The notes: a model not told the origin generated them from the sequence alone. Numbered from the stretch's first letter, positions 1 to 9,905 are shown. The stretch is DNA of 64,000 nucleotides from Streptococcus suis (GCF_024509555.1 NZ_JAMWEL010000004.1:90609-154608); one strand, 5' to 3'. Numbers and translations: made by a program.

Positions 1-1208
1 TCGATTTTATGATCAATCATATTTCTGCAAAATCTCCTTATTTCCTTGATTTTCTTGAAAAGAAAGATGAATCAGCTTATGCAGATTTGTTCATTCGCTA
101 TAAAAACTTTTGGCCAAATGGTGAGCCAACGCAAGAAGATGTTGATTTGATCTATAAGCGTAAACCTCGTGCTCCTTATCGAATTGCAACATTTGCTGAT
201 GGTAGCGAGGAGAAGGTATGGTGTACCTTTGATGAGCAACAGATTGACTTGGATGTGACTACAGAGACAACACGCCGTTTCATCCAAGAAAATTTGGAAC
301 AGTTGGCAGAACATGGTGCTTCGATCATTCGTTTGGATGCCTTTGCTTATGCCAATAAAAAAATCGGAACCAACTGTTTCTTTGTGGAACCTGATATTTG
401 GGAAATGCTCCATTTTCCACGTCAGTTATTGGCACCAAAAGATGTAGAAATCTTACCAGAAATTCATGAACACTACACCATTCAGCAAAAAATTGCGGAA
501 CAGGATTATTATGTTTATGACTTTGCCTTGCCAATGCTGGTTCTCCACGCTTTGTATTCTGGTCATGTCAATCGCCTGGTTCACTGGATGGAGATTTGCC
601 CTCGCAAGCAATTTACAACTCTTGATACACATGATGGAATCGGTGTTGTGGATGTTAAGGATTTGCTGACGGATGAGGAGACAGAGGAAACGCGTGAAGC
701 CTTGTATGCCCAAGGTGCCAATGTGAAGAAAATTTATAGTACAGAAGCCTATAATAATTTGGATATTTATCAGATTAACTGTACTTATTATTCTGCCCTC
801 GGCAATAACGATCAAGCTTATCTATTGGCGCGTGTTCTCCAATGCTTTGCACCAGGTATTCCACAGATTTATTATGTTGGTTTACTAGCAGGCGAAAATG
901 ATATTGAACTTTTAGAATCAAGTAAGGAAGGGCGCAATATCAATCGCCATTACTATGATTTGGAAGAAATTGAGCAGGAAGTGCAACGGCCAGTTGTACA
1001 ATCCTTGTTCAAACTACTTAAATTCCGCAATACAAGTCCAGCTTTCGACGGAGAGTTCTCTGTTAAGATGGTAAATGAAAATACTTTAGAAATTTTCTGG
1101 GATAATAAAGATGCTGGCGTATCAGCGCGTTTAACTACTAATCTGAAAGAAAAAAACTTTGAAATTGTTGAAATTGAAGAGGGCAAAATGACCACAATTG
1201 AGTTATAA
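1..1208 (+). CDS. gtfA: Sucrose phosphorylase, 5'-truncated by window edge
   Basis: This glycoside hydrolase family 13 enzyme splits sucrose with phosphate into glucose-1-phosphate and fructose in the cytoplasm. The reading frame is open from base 3 (D-F-M-I-N-H-I-S), and the family N-terminus (about 80 residues of a roughly 480-residue protein) lies outside the window, so the ATG at position 9 is internal. RLDAFAY holds the nucleophile Asp and LPEIHEH the acid/base Glu. The gene is followed 72 bp later by dexB, the arrangement of the streptococcal multiple-sugar-metabolism (msm) locus, but without msmK between them. Confidence 0.93.
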   Translation, partial: DFMINHISAKSPYFLDFLEKKDESAYADLFIRYKNFWPNGEPTQEDVDLIYKRKPRAPYRIATFADGSEEKVWCTFDEQQIDLDVTTETTRRFIQENLEQLAEHGASIIRLDAFAYANKKIGTNCFFVEPDIWEMLHFPRQLLAPKDVEILPEIHEHYTIQQKIAEQDYYVYDFALPMLVLHALYSGHVNRLVHWMEICPRKQFTTLDTHDGIGVVDVKDLLTDEETEETREALYAQGANVKKIYSTEAYNNLDIYQINCTYYSALGNNDQAYLLARVLQCFAPGIPQIYYVGLLAGENDIELLESSKEGRNINRHYYDLEEIEQEVQRPVVQSLFKLLKFRNTSPAFDGEFSVKMVNENTLEIFWDNKDAGVSARLTTNLKEKNFEIVEIEEGKMTTIEL

Positions 1209-1221
1209 TATGATTATATGG

Positions 1222-1243
1222 AAAGAGGGGGATTCCTCTTTTT
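1222..1243 (+). terminator. Hairpin after gtfA
   Basis: AAAGAGG pairs with CCTCTTT and a T run follows. It lies between gtfA and dexB and may reduce read-through to dexB; no strong separate promoter is seen before dexB. Confidence 0.6.
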
Positions 1244-1280
1244 CTTGCGTAAATAAGATTGTACAGAAAGGATCAATCAA

Positions 1281-2897
1281 ATGCCAGAAATACAAAAAAC
1301 AGATTGGTGGAAGAAGTCCGTCATTTACCAAATTTATCCTCGTAGTTTTCAAGATTCAAATGGAGATGGAGTAGGGGATATTCGAGGGATTATCAGCCGA
1401 TTAGATTATCTCCATGAGCTTGGAATTGATGCTATTTGGCTCAGTCCTGTTTATCAGTCCCCCATGGATGACAATGGTTACGACATCAGCGATTACCAAG
1501 GAATTGCTCCAGAATTTGGGACCATGGAAGATATGGAAGAGCTGATTGCAGAAGGCCATAAGCGCAATATCAAAATAATCATGGATTTAGTGCTCAATCA
1601 TACCTCGGATGAACATTTCTGGTTTCAAGAAGCCCTCAAAGGACCAGATAATCCCTATTATGATTATTATGTTTGGGCTGATGAACCGAATGAATTACGC
1701 TCGACCTTTTCAGGCTCTGCTTGGGAATACGTTCCACATCTGAACAAATACTACCTCCACCAATTCTCTGTTAAGCAACCGGATTTGAACTGGAAAAATC
1801 CTGCTCTGAAACAAGAAATTTGGGACATGATCAATTTTTGGATTGAAAAAGGTGTCGGTGGTTTCAGGCTAGATGTGATTGATTTGATTGGAAAAGAACC
1901 GGAAAAATTAATTACAGCCGATGGACCGACTCTCCATCATCTTATTCAGGAATTAAATGAGAAAACCTTTGGTGCATACGACTTAGTGACTGTTGGGGAG
2001 ACATGGAGTGCCAATCCAGAAAATGCTCAGTTATATTCGCATCCTGACAGAAAAGAATTTTCGATGATTTTCCAATTTGAACATGTCGGACTGGATCAGC
2101 AGGAAGGGAAAGAGAAGTGGGATTTGGCACCGCTTGATCCAGCTCGTTTGCATAAGGTTCTATCCAAATGGCAGACTGAACTGGTTGGTAAAGGCTGGAA
2201 CTCACTTTTCTGGAATAATCATGATTTACCACGTGCCATTTCTCGCTTCGGTGATGATCGACCTGCATTTCGTGAACTAAGTGGTAAAATGTTAGCTATT
2301 TATCTTCATTTTATGTCAGGGACACCTTATATCTACCAAGGTGAGGAAATTGGTATGATTAATACACCAATTACGGATATTAGCCAAGCGGACGATATTG
2401 AAACTCGTCGCATGTATGCGGAACGGATTGAAAATGGCTTCACCAAGGAGGAATTGATTACTTCTATAAATGCCAAAGGCCGTGATAATGCTCGCCGTCC
2501 AATGCAATGGACAGAGGCAGAAGGAGCGGGCTTCAGTACAGGTCAAGCCTGGCTGGCTTTGGGAGATACTGTCAAAGATATCAACGTTGATAAAGCACTA
2601 GCTGATAACCAATCGCTTTTCTACACCTATCAAAAATTAATTGCTCTTCGGAAAGAGTATCCTTGTATGTCTGAAGGAAAATATGAAGTGATGGAGACTG
2701 GAAATAGCTTGGTGATGGCCTACCGTAAATATGATGAACAGGATGATTTCATTATTTTAGTCAATTTCACAAGTGAAGAGCAAGCTTTTAAGTTATCTCT
2801 TGAAGACTACTCCTTATTTATGCATAATTATGATAATAGTGTGATTTATGATAAGCCAATATTGAGACCTTACGAAGCACTTGTTTTCAAAAAATAA
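1281..2897 (+). CDS. dexB: Glucan 1,6-alpha-glucosidase
   Basis: This cytoplasmic GH13 enzyme (538 aa, the usual DexB length) removes glucose from the non-reducing end of isomaltooligosaccharides and dextran fragments. The TIM-barrel opens with the oligo-1,6-glucosidase signature [21 protein letters not shown] near residue 13. The nucleophile Asp is in GGFRLDV (about residue 198), the acid/base Glu in VGETWS (about 240), and NNHD (about 312-315) holds the transition-state Asp. An AGAAAGGA ribosome site precedes the ATG. With gtfA it forms the end of an msm-type sugar operon. Homologous oligo-1,6-glucosidases or trehalose-6-phosphate hydrolases are alternatives, but the context favours DexB. 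Confidence 0.9.
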   Translation: MPEIQKTDWWKKSVIYQIYPRSFQDSNGDGVGDIRGIISRLDYLHELGIDAIWLSPVYQSPMDDNGYDISDYQGIAPEFGTMEDMEELIAEGHKRNIKIIMDLVLNHTSDEHFWFQEALKGPDNPYYDYYVWADEPNELRSTFSGSAWEYVPHLNKYYLHQFSVKQPDLNWKNPALKQEIWDMINFWIEKGVGGFRLDVIDLIGKEPEKLITADGPTLHHLIQELNEKTFGAYDLVTVGETWSANPENAQLYSHPDRKEFSMIFQFEHVGLDQQEGKEKWDLAPLDPARLHKVLSKWQTELVGKGWNSLFWNNHDLPRAISRFGDDRPAFRELSGKMLAIYLHFMSGTPYIYQGEEIGMINTPITDISQADDIETRRMYAERIENGFTKEELITSINAKGRDNARRPMQWTEAEGAGFSTGQAWLALGDTVKDINVDKALADNQSLFYTYQKLIALRKEYPCMSEGKYEVMETGNSLVMAYRKYDEQDDFIILVNFTSEEQAFKLSLEDYSLFMHNYDNSVIYDKPILRPYEALVFKK

Positions 2898-2979
2898 GCT
2901 GTACTTCCTTTCTTTTCCCAAGCATTTTTCCAATTTTTTTGGTAAAATGGAAAAAACAATAAAGAGAGGTTTTATCATC

Positions 2980-3609
2980 ATGGGGAAATTCCAAGTCATT
3001 TCGCACCCACTCATTCAGCATAAGTTATCTATCCTTCGTAGAACTACAACTTCTACAAAGGATTTTCGTGAGTTGGTAAATGAAATTGCCATGCTTATGG
3101 GTTACGAAGTATTGCGTGACTTGCCACTTGAAGATGTGGAGATTGAAACACCAATCACTAAAACAGTTCAAAAACAAATTGCAGGTAAGAAATTGGCTAT
3201 TGTACCAATTCTTCGTGCAGGTGTCGGTATGGTTGACGGCTTGCTTAGCCTTGTACCAGCGGCAAAGGTCGGGCACATCGGTATGTATCGTGATGAAGAA
3301 ACGCTTCAACCTGTTGAGTACCTTGTGAAATTACCAGAAGATATCGACCAACGCCATATTTTTGTAGTAGACCCAATGCTTGCTACAGGTGGTTCAGCAA
3401 TCTTGGCTGTTGATTCCTTGAAAAAACGTGGCGCTTCAAATATTAAATTTGTTGCCCTTGTTTCAGCTCCAGAAGGTGTCAAAGCTCTTCAAGAAGCACA
3501 TCCAGATATTGATATCTACACGGCAGCCTTGGATGAAAAACTCAACGAAAAAGGCTATATTGTTCCAGGTCTTGGTGATGCTGGGGATCGTTTGTTCGGT
3601 ACAAAATAA
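2980..3609 (+). CDS. upp: Uracil phosphoribosyltransferase
   Basis: Pyrimidine salvage: converts uracil and PRPP to UMP in the cytoplasm. The 209-aa length is standard. The PRPP-binding loop [12 protein letters not shown] (about residue 128-139) and the C-terminal [16 protein letters not shown] uracil-binding region are intact. The ATG at 2980 is chosen because AAAGAGAGG sits just upstream and the homologous N-terminus is M-G-K-F-Q-V; in-frame codons reach back to 2881 but run into dexB's end. A TTGGTAAAATGG extended -10-like box lies at about 2939-2950, so it probably has its own promoter. Confidence 0.96.
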   Translation: MGKFQVISHPLIQHKLSILRRTTTSTKDFRELVNEIAMLMGYEVLRDLPLEDVEIETPITKTVQKQIAGKKLAIVPILRAGVGMVDGLLSLVPAAKVGHIGMYRDEETLQPVEYLVKLPEDIDQRHIFVVDPMLATGGSAILAVDSLKKRGASNIKFVALVSAPEGVKALQEAHPDIDIYTAALDEKLNEKGYIVPGLGDAGDRLFGTK

Positions 3610-3616
3610 TGATACT

Positions 3617-3644
3617 AGAAACCAGTTTGTCTGGTTTCTTTTTT
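3617..3644 (+). terminator. Rho-independent terminator of upp
   Basis: Perfect 9-bp stem AGAAACCAG/CTGGTTTCT with a 5-nt loop, followed by a T6 tail. Confidence 0.9.
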
Positions 3645-3668
3645 CATCTATTGAAAACGTAGTTTTTA

Positions 3669-3698
3669 TTTGACCAATGTTGACTAATTCTATATAAT
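3669..3698 (+). promoter_or_regulatory. clpP promoter overlapped by a CtsR operator
   Basis: TTGACC (3670-3675), a 17-bp spacer and TATAAT (3693-3698) form a strong housekeeping promoter. TTTGACC-AAT-GTTGACT (3669-3685) matches the inverted form of the CtsR heptad direct repeat (GGTCAAA, 3-nt gap), with two mismatches in the second heptad. The operator covers the -35 box, so CtsR binding would block RNA polymerase and heat shock would release it. Confidence 0.8.
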
Positions 3699-3735
3699 GG
3701 GTTCATACTTGTTATTGAAATAAAGGAGGATTCGT

Positions 3736-4326
3736 ATGATTCCAGTAGTTATTGAACAAACCAGCCGTGGTGAACGTTCTTATGACATTTACTCACGCCT
3801 ATTGAAAGATCGTATTATCATGCTGACAGGACCAGTTGAGGATAATATGGCAAATTCTATCATTGCTCAGTTGCTTTTCCTTGATGCCCAAGACCCAACC
3901 AAAGATATTTACCTTTATGTAAATACACCTGGTGGATCTGTGTCAGCTGGTCTAGCTATCGTTGATACCATGAACTTTATCAAGGCTGATGTGCAAACCA
4001 TCGTCATGGGGACAGCTGCCAGCATGGGTACAATTATCGCTTCAAGTGGTGCCAAAGGCAAACGTTTCATGTTACCAAATGCGGAATACATGATTCACCA
4101 ACCAATGGGTGGAACAGGTGGCGGTACACAGCAAACGGATATGGCCATTGCAGCAGAACACTTGCTCAAAACCCGGAACAAATTAGAAAAAATCTTGGCT
4201 GACAATTCAGGAAAAACAGTGAAGCAAATCCACAAGGATGCAGAACGCGATTACTGGATGACAGCAGAAGAAACGCTAGCTTACGGATTTATTGACCAAA
4301 TTATGGACAATACGAAAGCAAAATAA
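3736..4326 (+). CDS. clpP: ATP-dependent Clp protease proteolytic subunit
   Basis: Serine peptidase that assembles as a double heptamer and degrades substrates fed by ClpC/ClpE/ClpX. The length (196 aa) is typical. The catalytic triad is visible: Ser in GTAASMG (about residue 96), His in YMIHQP (about 121) and Asp in the later [14 protein letters not shown] segment (here ERDYWM, Asp about 172). A strong AAAGGAGGA ribosome site precedes the ATG. Single-gene unit between the CtsR-controlled promoter and its own terminator. Confidence 0.97.
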   Translation: MIPVVIEQTSRGERSYDIYSRLLKDRIIMLTGPVEDNMANSIIAQLLFLDAQDPTKDIYLYVNTPGGSVSAGLAIVDTMNFIKADVQTIVMGTAASMGTIIASSGAKGKRFMLPNAEYMIHQPMGGTGGGTQQTDMAIAAEHLLKTRNKLEKILADNSGKTVKQIHKDAERDYWMTAEETLAYGFIDQIMDNTKAK

Positions 4327-4339
4327 CTGTATCATTTGA

Positions 4340-4367
4340 AAGAGGTGATTGATTCATCTCTTTTTTG
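4340..4367 (+). terminator. Terminator of clpP
   Basis: AGAGGTGA pairs with TCATCTCT (one G.T pair) and T6 follows. Confidence 0.8.
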
Positions 4368-4442
4368 TTTGAGCATGCTCTAGCTTTTCATTTTTATATT
4401 AAAATTGTATAATAAATAGAGAGCTATTTAAGAGGAGAAATC

Positions 4443-4709
4443 ATGTTTGAGAAACAGTCACGGACAAGTTTAACGATTTATTTACACTACAATCGAGATG
4501 CACGGAAACTCAGTCAATATGGTGATATGATTTACCATTCCAAACGATTGCGTTATGTATCTGTATATATCAATCAAGAACAGCAAGAAGAGATAGTTGC
4601 AAAATTGAAGAAGGAAAAGTTTGTCAAAAAAGTAGTTCCTTCTTACATAAAAGAAATTGACCAAAATTTTGTAGGTAATTTGTGGCGAGAAGAGGAGTCA
4701 ACACTATAA
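4443..4709 (+). CDS. ylbG: YlbG family protein (DUF2129, UPF0298)
   Basis: Small cytoplasmic protein (88 aa) of the Firmicute YlbG family, whose biochemical role is not established. The sequence shows the family pattern: an RTSLTIYLHYNRDARKLSQYG opening, RLRYVSVY, and a basic helix KLKKEKFVKKVVPSYIKEID. The position between clpP and livJ is a common streptococcal arrangement. AGAGGAG precedes the ATG. Confidence 0.85.
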   Translation: MFEKQSRTSLTIYLHYNRDARKLSQYGDMIYHSKRLRYVSVYINQEQQEEIVAKLKKEKFVKKVVPSYIKEIDQNFVGNLWREEESTL

Positions 4710-4716
4710 AGATATG

Positions 4717-4740
4717 AGCAGGCTAACGGGCCTGTTTTTT
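4717..4740 (+). terminator. Terminator of ylbG
   Basis: CAGGC/GCCTG stem with a 6-nt loop followed by T6. Confidence 0.75.
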
Positions 4741-4778
4741 CTTACTCTTTCTTTTTTAAAAATTTTTTTCTTTTTTTG

Positions 4779-4807
4779 TTGACAATTTTCTGATAATTCA
4801 GTATATT
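4779..4807 (+). promoter_or_regulatory. livJ promoter with overlapping CodY box
   Basis: TTGACA (4779-4784), a 17-bp spacer and TATATT (4802-4807). AATTTTCTGATAATT at 4784-4798 matches the CodY consensus AATTTTCWGAAAATT at 14 of 15 positions and fills the spacer. Inference: CodY, activated by branched-chain amino acids, represses import of those amino acids. Confidence 0.8.
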
Positions 4808-4847
4808 AGATACATCGCAAAATTTAAGAAAGATTTAAGGAGTTTTC

Positions 4848-6017
4848 ATGAAAACAAGAAAATTTGCAGTAGCTCTTGCTACATTTGCATCTGCAGCCTT
4901 ACTTGCAGCATGTGGTACTGTTTCAACAACTAATTCTTCAGCAACTGGTTCAAGTGTTGGTGATACATTTAAAATTGGTTACAACTTAGAGTTGTCAGGT
5001 GCTGTATCTTCATACGGACAAACTGAAGAAAAAGGTGCTAACTTGGCTGTGAAAGAAATCAATGCAGCAGGTGGTATTGATGGGAAACAAATTGAAGTTG
5101 TTACAAAAGACAACAAGTCTGAAACAGCAGAAGCAGCTTCTGTTGCTACTAGCTTGGCAAGTGAAGGTGTAAACCTTGTCATTGGACCTGCAACATCTGG
5201 TGCTTCAGCAGCATCTATCCCTGCATTAACTTCAGCTGGTATTCCAATGATCTCACCTTCAGGTACGCAAACAAACCTTGTAGTAAATGACAAAGGTGAA
5301 GTTCAAGATTATTTCTTCCGTGCAACATTTACTGATGGATACCAAGGTCAAATTATGGCTAAGTATGCGACAGAAAATATGTCAGCTAAGAAAGTTGTTC
5401 TTTACTATGACAACTCCTCTGACTATGGTAAGGGTGTAGCAGAGGCGTTCAAGAAAGCATACTCAGGAGAAATCGTTTCAGAAATCACATTTGCTTCTGG
5501 CGATAAAGATTTCCAAGCTGCCTTGACAAAATTGAAAGATAAGGAATTTGATGCTATCGTCATGCCTGGTTACTACAACGAAACAGGTACAATTGTGAAG
5601 CAAGCTCGTGGACTTGGCTTGAACCAGCCAATTCTTGGATCTGACGGTTTCGACTCACCACAGTTCACTGAACTGGCAACTGCTTCAGCAGCAACAAACG
5701 TTTACTACCTTTCAGGTTATGTAACATCAGCTAGTGATAAAGCGAAGGCTTTCAGTGAAGCTTATAAGAAAGAATACAACGAAGAGCCAAATATGTTTGC
5801 AGCCCTTGCTTATGATGCAGTTTATATGGCAGCAAAAGCAGCAGAAGGTGCAGCAGATTCAAAAGCTCTTAAAGACAACCTTGCAGCTTTGAAAGATTTC
5901 GAAGGTGTAACAGGTACTATGTCAGTTGATGCAGAGCACAATGTTGTGAAATCAGTTTACATTGTTGGTTTGACAGATGGAGAGCAGACATCAGTTGATA
6001 CAATTTCAGCAGAATAA
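4848..6017 (+). CDS. livJ: Branched-chain amino acid ABC transporter, substrate-binding lipoprotein
   Basis: Extracellular receptor (389 aa) that captures leucine, isoleucine or valine and delivers it to LivHM. An N-terminal lipoprotein signal peptide ends in the lipobox LLAAC (Cys about residue 22), so it is anchored to the outer face of the membrane. A Ser/Thr-rich linker is followed by the Leu/Ile/Val-binding periplasmic-binding-protein type I fold (IGYNLELSGAVSSYGQTEEKG, GPATSGAS, SPSGTQTNL). It has its own promoter and terminator and is thus partly uncoupled from livHMGF, as expected for a receptor needed in excess. Confidence 0.93.
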   Translation: MKTRKFAVALATFASAALLAACGTVSTTNSSATGSSVGDTFKIGYNLELSGAVSSYGQTEEKGANLAVKEINAAGGIDGKQIEVVTKDNKSETAEAASVATSLASEGVNLVIGPATSGASAASIPALTSAGIPMISPSGTQTNLVVNDKGEVQDYFFRATFTDGYQGQIMAKYATENMSAKKVVLYYDNSSDYGKGVAEAFKKAYSGEIVSEITFASGDKDFQAALTKLKDKEFDAIVMPGYYNETGTIVKQARGLGLNQPILGSDGFDSPQFTELATASAATNVYYLSGYVTSASDKAKAFSEAYKKEYNEEPNMFAALAYDAVYMAAKAAEGAADSKALKDNLAALKDFEGVTGTMSVDAEHNVVKSVYIVGLTDGEQTSVDTISAE

Positions 6018-6027
6018 TAAGCAAGTT

Positions 6028-6050
6028 AAAGAGGGAATTTCCCTCTTTTT
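6028..6050 (+). terminator. Terminator of livJ
   Basis: AAAGAGGGA/TCCCTCTTT stem with a 3-nt loop and T-rich tail. It separates livJ from livHMGF. Confidence 0.85.
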
Positions 6051-6099
6051 ACCTTGAATTGACTAGATTTTCTTAAAAGATTAAAAAATTCTATAAAAC

Positions 6100-6128
6100 T
6101 TGCTTATTTTCAGAAAATTTTGTATAAT
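6100..6128 (+). promoter_or_regulatory. livHMGF promoter with CodY box
   Basis: TTGCTT (6100-6105), a 17-bp spacer and TATAAT (6123-6128). TATTTTCAGAAAATT at 6105-6119 matches the CodY consensus at 14 of 15 positions and lies inside the spacer, as in the livJ promoter. Confidence 0.8.
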
Positions 6129-6169
6129 GTAACAATGCTTATTGAGCTTGAAAATATTTAGAAAGATTG

Positions 6170-7066
6170 GTGAACCTAATGCTTCAACAACTTGTCAATG
6201 GTTTGATTTTAGGTTCTGTATATGCCCTCTTGGCCCTTGGTTATACCATGGTATACGGAATTATCAAACTCATTAACTTTGCCCACGGAGACCTTTATAT
6301 GATGGGTGCATTCATGGGGTATTTCTTATTAAATAACCTTACTTTCATTGCTGATGGTGGCACACGTTTCTTTGTTGCCCTGATCTTAGCAATGGTTGGT
6401 ACTGCACTTCTGGGTGTGGTCATTGAATTTTTGGCCTATCGTCCTTTACGAAATTCGACGCGTATTGCAGCTTTGATTACGGCTATTGGTGTGTCCTTCT
6501 TCCTTGAATATTCAATGGTAAAATTATTTACTGCGGATGTTAAGGCATTTCCACAAGCAATTGAATCGGTGAACTTCAACCTTGGACCAGTATCTGTAAC
6601 CAATATCCAGTTGATTATCTTGGGTGTGTCACTTGCCTTGATGGTTGCACTACAATTAATTGTAAAACGTACAAAAATGGGTAAAGCTATGCGTGCTGTT
6701 TCTGTTGACAGTGATGCAGCTCAGTTGATGGGAATTAACGTAAACCGTACTATCAGCTTCACATTTGCACTTGGATCAGCTCTTGCGGGAGCTGCTGGTG
6801 TCCTTCTTGGACTTTATTACAACCAAATCGAACCTTTCATGGGAATGACTCCTGGTTTGAAAGCATTCGTAGCGGCAGTATTAGGTGGGATCGGAATTAT
6901 ACCTGGTGCAGCACTTGGTGGATTTGTTATCGGTATTATTGAGACATTTACATATGTAATCGGTTTGGATACTTTCCGTGATGCGATTGTTTATGCTGTA
7001 TTGATCATCATCCTCCTTGTTCGTCCAAGTGGTATTCTTGGTAAAAATGTGAAAGAGAAGGTGTAA
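6170..7066 (+). CDS. livH: Branched-chain amino acid ABC permease LivH
   Basis: Integral membrane permease (298 aa from this start) forming one half of the channel. About eight hydrophobic segments are visible; signatures include INFAHGDLYMMGAF near residue 36 and the EAA-like loop GINVNRTISFTFALGSALAGAAG about 190-212. The start is uncertain: TTG at 6167, GTG at 6170 and ATG at 6179 are all in frame. GTG is preferred because streptococcal homologues, as I recall them, begin M-N-L-M-L-Q-Q. First gene of livHMGF; livM follows after 2 bp. Confidence 0.9.
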   Translation: MNLMLQQLVNGLILGSVYALLALGYTMVYGIIKLINFAHGDLYMMGAFMGYFLLNNLTFIADGGTRFFVALILAMVGTALLGVVIEFLAYRPLRNSTRIAALITAIGVSFFLEYSMVKLFTADVKAFPQAIESVNFNLGPVSVTNIQLIILGVSLALMVALQLIVKRTKMGKAMRAVSVDSDAAQLMGINVNRTISFTFALGSALAGAAGVLLGLYYNQIEPFMGMTPGLKAFVAAVLGGIGIIPGAALGGFVIGIIETFTYVIGLDTFRDAIVYAVLIIILLVRPSGILGKNVKEKV

Positions 7067-7068
7067 CC

Positions 7069-8016
7069 ATGAAGCAAAATTTAAAAGTTAATGCAATTTG
7101 GTTGGCAATCTTATTAGCTGGCTTCGGAATCATTCAGGGACTTGTTTCAGCTGGTATTTTGAATTTTTACTATGTTCAAATTGTACAGCAAATTGGAATT
7201 CAGATCATCTTGGCTGTAGGATTGAACTTGATTGTCGGTTTTTCAGGTCAATTTTCACTTGGACATGCTGGATTTATGGCTATTGGTGCCTACGCAGTAG
7301 GTATCCTTGGGAAAATGATGCCGTCTTATGGTGGTTTTGCAATTGCCTTGCTTATTGGTATGTTGGTTGCTGGTGCTGTTGCCCTCTTAGTAGGTCTTCC
7401 AACTTTGCGTTTGAAAGGTGACTACCTTGCCATTGCGACCCTTGGTGTTGCTGAAATAATCCGTATTTTAATCATCAATGGTGGTACTGTAACAAACGGT
7501 GCGGCCGGGATTATGTCCATTCCATTATTTACGAACTGGCAATTGGTTTATGTATTTGTCATTATCACAACACTTCTTACGGTGAACTTCTTGCGTAGTC
7601 CAATGGGACGTGCAACCATTTCTGTTCGTGAAGATGAAATTGCTGCTGAGTCAGTTGGTGTTAATCCGACTTTCATGAAAGTTTCAGCTTTCGTATTTGG
7701 TGCTATGACAGCGGCTATCGCTGGCGGACTTCATGCGGGTTATGTTGGAACAATTGTTCCAAAGGACTTTGCTTTCATGACCTCTGTTAACGTTTTGATT
7801 ATCATCGTATTAGGTGGTTTGGGTTCTATCACAGGTACCTTTGTGGCAGCAATTGTCCTTGGTATTCTCAACGTCTTCCTCAAGAGCTACTCAGATATTT
7901 CAATGATTATCTACTCATTGGCATTGATTCTTTTGATGATCTTCCGTCCGGGTGGTTTGTTAGGAACCAAAGAATTTAGCGTGGCAGCCTTGCTCAAGAA
8001 GAAGGAGGTTAAGTAA
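7069..8016 (+). CDS. livM: Branched-chain amino acid ABC permease LivM
   Basis: Second channel subunit (315 aa), polytopic. Family features include GLNLIVGFSGQFSLGHAGFMAIGAY near residue 52-76 and the cytoplasmic loop GRATISVREDEIAAESVGVN around residue 180-200, the contact with the ATPases. AAGGTG just before livH's stop serves as ribosome site, suggesting coupling. The stop codon TAA overlaps livG's ATG by one base. Confidence 0.93.
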   Translation: MKQNLKVNAIWLAILLAGFGIIQGLVSAGILNFYYVQIVQQIGIQIILAVGLNLIVGFSGQFSLGHAGFMAIGAYAVGILGKMMPSYGGFAIALLIGMLVAGAVALLVGLPTLRLKGDYLAIATLGVAEIIRILIINGGTVTNGAAGIMSIPLFTNWQLVYVFVIITTLLTVNFLRSPMGRATISVREDEIAAESVGVNPTFMKVSAFVFGAMTAAIAGGLHAGYVGTIVPKDFAFMTSVNVLIIIVLGGLGSITGTFVAAIVLGILNVFLKSYSDISMIIYSLALILLMIFRPGGLLGTKEFSVAALLKKKEVK

Positions 8017-8780
8017 TGGCATTACTTGAAGTAAAAAATTTAACCAAGAACTTCGGTGGTTTGACTGCCGTTGGTGATGTGACCATGGAACTTCATGAGG
8101 GTGAATTGGTCGGTCTTATCGGTCCTAACGGTGCTGGTAAGACAACCCTTTTCAACCTCTTGACAGGTGTCTATGAGCCAAGCGAGGGAACTATTTCCCT
8201 TGCTGGCACTATTTTGAATGGTAAAGCTCCTTCTAAGATTGCTTCTCTAGGTCTTGGTCGTACCTTCCAAAACATCCGTTTGTTCAAAAATATGACAGTT
8301 TTGGAAAATGTCTTGATTGGTCTTGGTAACCATGGAAAAGCAGAAGTCTTAGCAAGTTTCCTTCGCCTTCCTGCTTTCTATAAAAATGAAGAAGAATTAA
8401 AAAACAAAGCCATTGAGCTCTTGAAAATTTTTGATTTGGATGGCGATGCGGATACGCTGGCTAAGAACCTTCCTTACGGTCAACAACGTCGTTTGGAAAT
8501 CGTTCGTGCCCTTGCGACCGAGCCAAAAATTCTTTTCTTGGATGAGCCAGCGGCTGGTATGAACCCACAGGAAACGGCAGAATTGACCCAACTCATCCGT
8601 AAAATTAAGGAAGAATTTGGTATCACTATCATCTTGATTGAGCACGATATGAGCTTGGTTATGGAAGTAACGGAACGTATTTATGTATTGGAATATGGTC
8701 GTTTGATTGCCCATGGTACTCCTGAAGAAATCCGTAATAATAAGCGTGTAATTGAAGCCTACCTTGGAGGTGAAGCATAA
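8016..8780 (+). CDS. livG: Branched-chain amino acid ABC ATPase LivG
   Basis: Cytoplasmic nucleotide-binding subunit (254 aa). Walker A GPNGAGKTT (about residue 35-43), the LivG-type signature helix LPYGQQRRLEIVRALATEP (in place of LSGGQ), Walker B ILFLDEPAAG and the switch His in LIEHDM are intact. The C-terminal AYLGGEA tail is typical of LivG. Translationally coupled at both ends: ATG overlaps livM's stop and TAA overlaps livF's ATG. Confidence 0.94.
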   Translation: MALLEVKNLTKNFGGLTAVGDVTMELHEGELVGLIGPNGAGKTTLFNLLTGVYEPSEGTISLAGTILNGKAPSKIASLGLGRTFQNIRLFKNMTVLENVLIGLGNHGKAEVLASFLRLPAFYKNEEELKNKAIELLKIFDLDGDADTLAKNLPYGQQRRLEIVRALATEPKILFLDEPAAGMNPQETAELTQLIRKIKEEFGITIILIEHDMSLVMEVTERIYVLEYGRLIAHGTPEEIRNNKRVIEAYLGGEA

Positions 8781-9490
8781 TGGCAATGTTAGAAGTTAAA
8801 AATCTTTCCGTCAACTATGGTGTTATCGAGGCTGTAAAAGATGTCAGCTTTGAAGTCAATGAGGGAGAAGTTGTAACCTTGATCGGTGCCAATGGTGCTG
8901 GTAAAACCTCTATCCTCCGTACCATTTCAGGACTTGTTCGTCCATCAGCTGGAACGATTTCATTCCTCGGAAATGAAATTCAAAAAGTTCCTGCTCGTAA
9001 AATCGTTGCGGACGGTTTGTCACAAGTTCCAGAAGGTCGACATGTCTTTGCAGGCTTGACTGTAATGGAAAACTTGGAAATGGGTGCCTTTCTTCGCAAC
9101 AATCGTGAAGAAAATCAAGCCAACTTGAAAAAAATCTTCGCACGTTTTCCACGTTTGGAAGAACGTAAGAACCAAGATGCTGCAACCCTTTCAGGTGGTG
9201 AGCAACAAATGCTTGCTATGGGCCGGGCATTGATGAGCCAACCAAAACTCTTGCTCCTTGATGAACCATCAATGGGCTTGGCTCCAATCTTTATTCAAGA
9301 AATTTTTGATATCATCCAGGATATCCAAAAACAAGGAACAACCGTTCTCTTGATTGAACAAAACGCCAACAAAGCCCTTGCTATCGCAGATCGCGGCTAC
9401 GTCCTAGAAACAGGAAAAGTCGTCCTCTCAGGAACAGGAAAAGAACTTCTCGCCTCAGAAGAAGTCAAAAAAGCATATCTGGGTGGCTAA
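8780..9490 (+). CDS. livF: Branched-chain amino acid ABC ATPase LivF
   Basis: Second ATPase (236 aa) of the transporter. Walker A GANGAGKTS, the Q-loop segment SQVPEGRHVFAGLTVMEN, signature LSGGEQQMLAMGRALM, Walker B LLLLDEPSMGLAP and switch LIEQNA are all present. EGRHVF is characteristic of LivF rather than LivG. Last gene of livHMGF; its stop codon lies in the terminator stem. Confidence 0.94.
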   Translation: MAMLEVKNLSVNYGVIEAVKDVSFEVNEGEVVTLIGANGAGKTSILRTISGLVRPSAGTISFLGNEIQKVPARKIVADGLSQVPEGRHVFAGLTVMENLEMGAFLRNNREENQANLKKIFARFPRLEERKNQDAATLSGGEQQMLAMGRALMSQPKLLLLDEPSMGLAPIFIQEIFDIIQDIQKQGTTVLLIEQNANKALAIADRGYVLETGKVVLSGTGKELLASEEVKKAYLGG

Positions 9491-9511
9491 AAAGGTCCGG
9501 GGGACCTTTTT
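9489..9511 (+). terminator. Terminator of livHMGF
   Basis: AAAAAGGTCC/GGACCTTTTT, 10-bp stem with a 3-nt loop. The stem starts on the last two bases of livF's stop codon. It is also the first hairpin of the repeat array. Confidence 0.9.
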
Positions 9512-9905
9512 AGGTTGGAGATGAGAAACGCCGGTAGGCGTTTTTCTTTATATCAAGGTCTGGGGGAGTGAAATAGTTCGGTGAACTATTTCAGCCTGAG
9601 CCTAGAAATGAGATAGCGAAGGGTGAGGTTGGAGATAGGAAAACCAGCAATGCATGTTGCTAGTTTGTCCCTCGAGGCTGACGCCTCATTTTAGGTTGGA
9701 AATGGGAAACGCCGGCAGGCGTTTTTCTTTATATCAAGGTCCGGGGGAGTGAAATAGTTCGGCGAACTATTTCAGCCTGAGCCTAGAAATGAGATAGCGA
9801 AGGGTGAGGTTGGAGATAGGAAAACCAGCAATGCATGTTGCTGGTTTGTCCCTCGAGGCTGACGCCTCATTTTAGGTTGGAAATGGGAAACGCCGGGAGG
9901 CGTTT

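Noticed and set aside
7098..7421. 107-codon frame inside livM
   Set aside because: Cys/Trp-rich translation in an alternative frame of a clear permease gene; not a protein-like composition.
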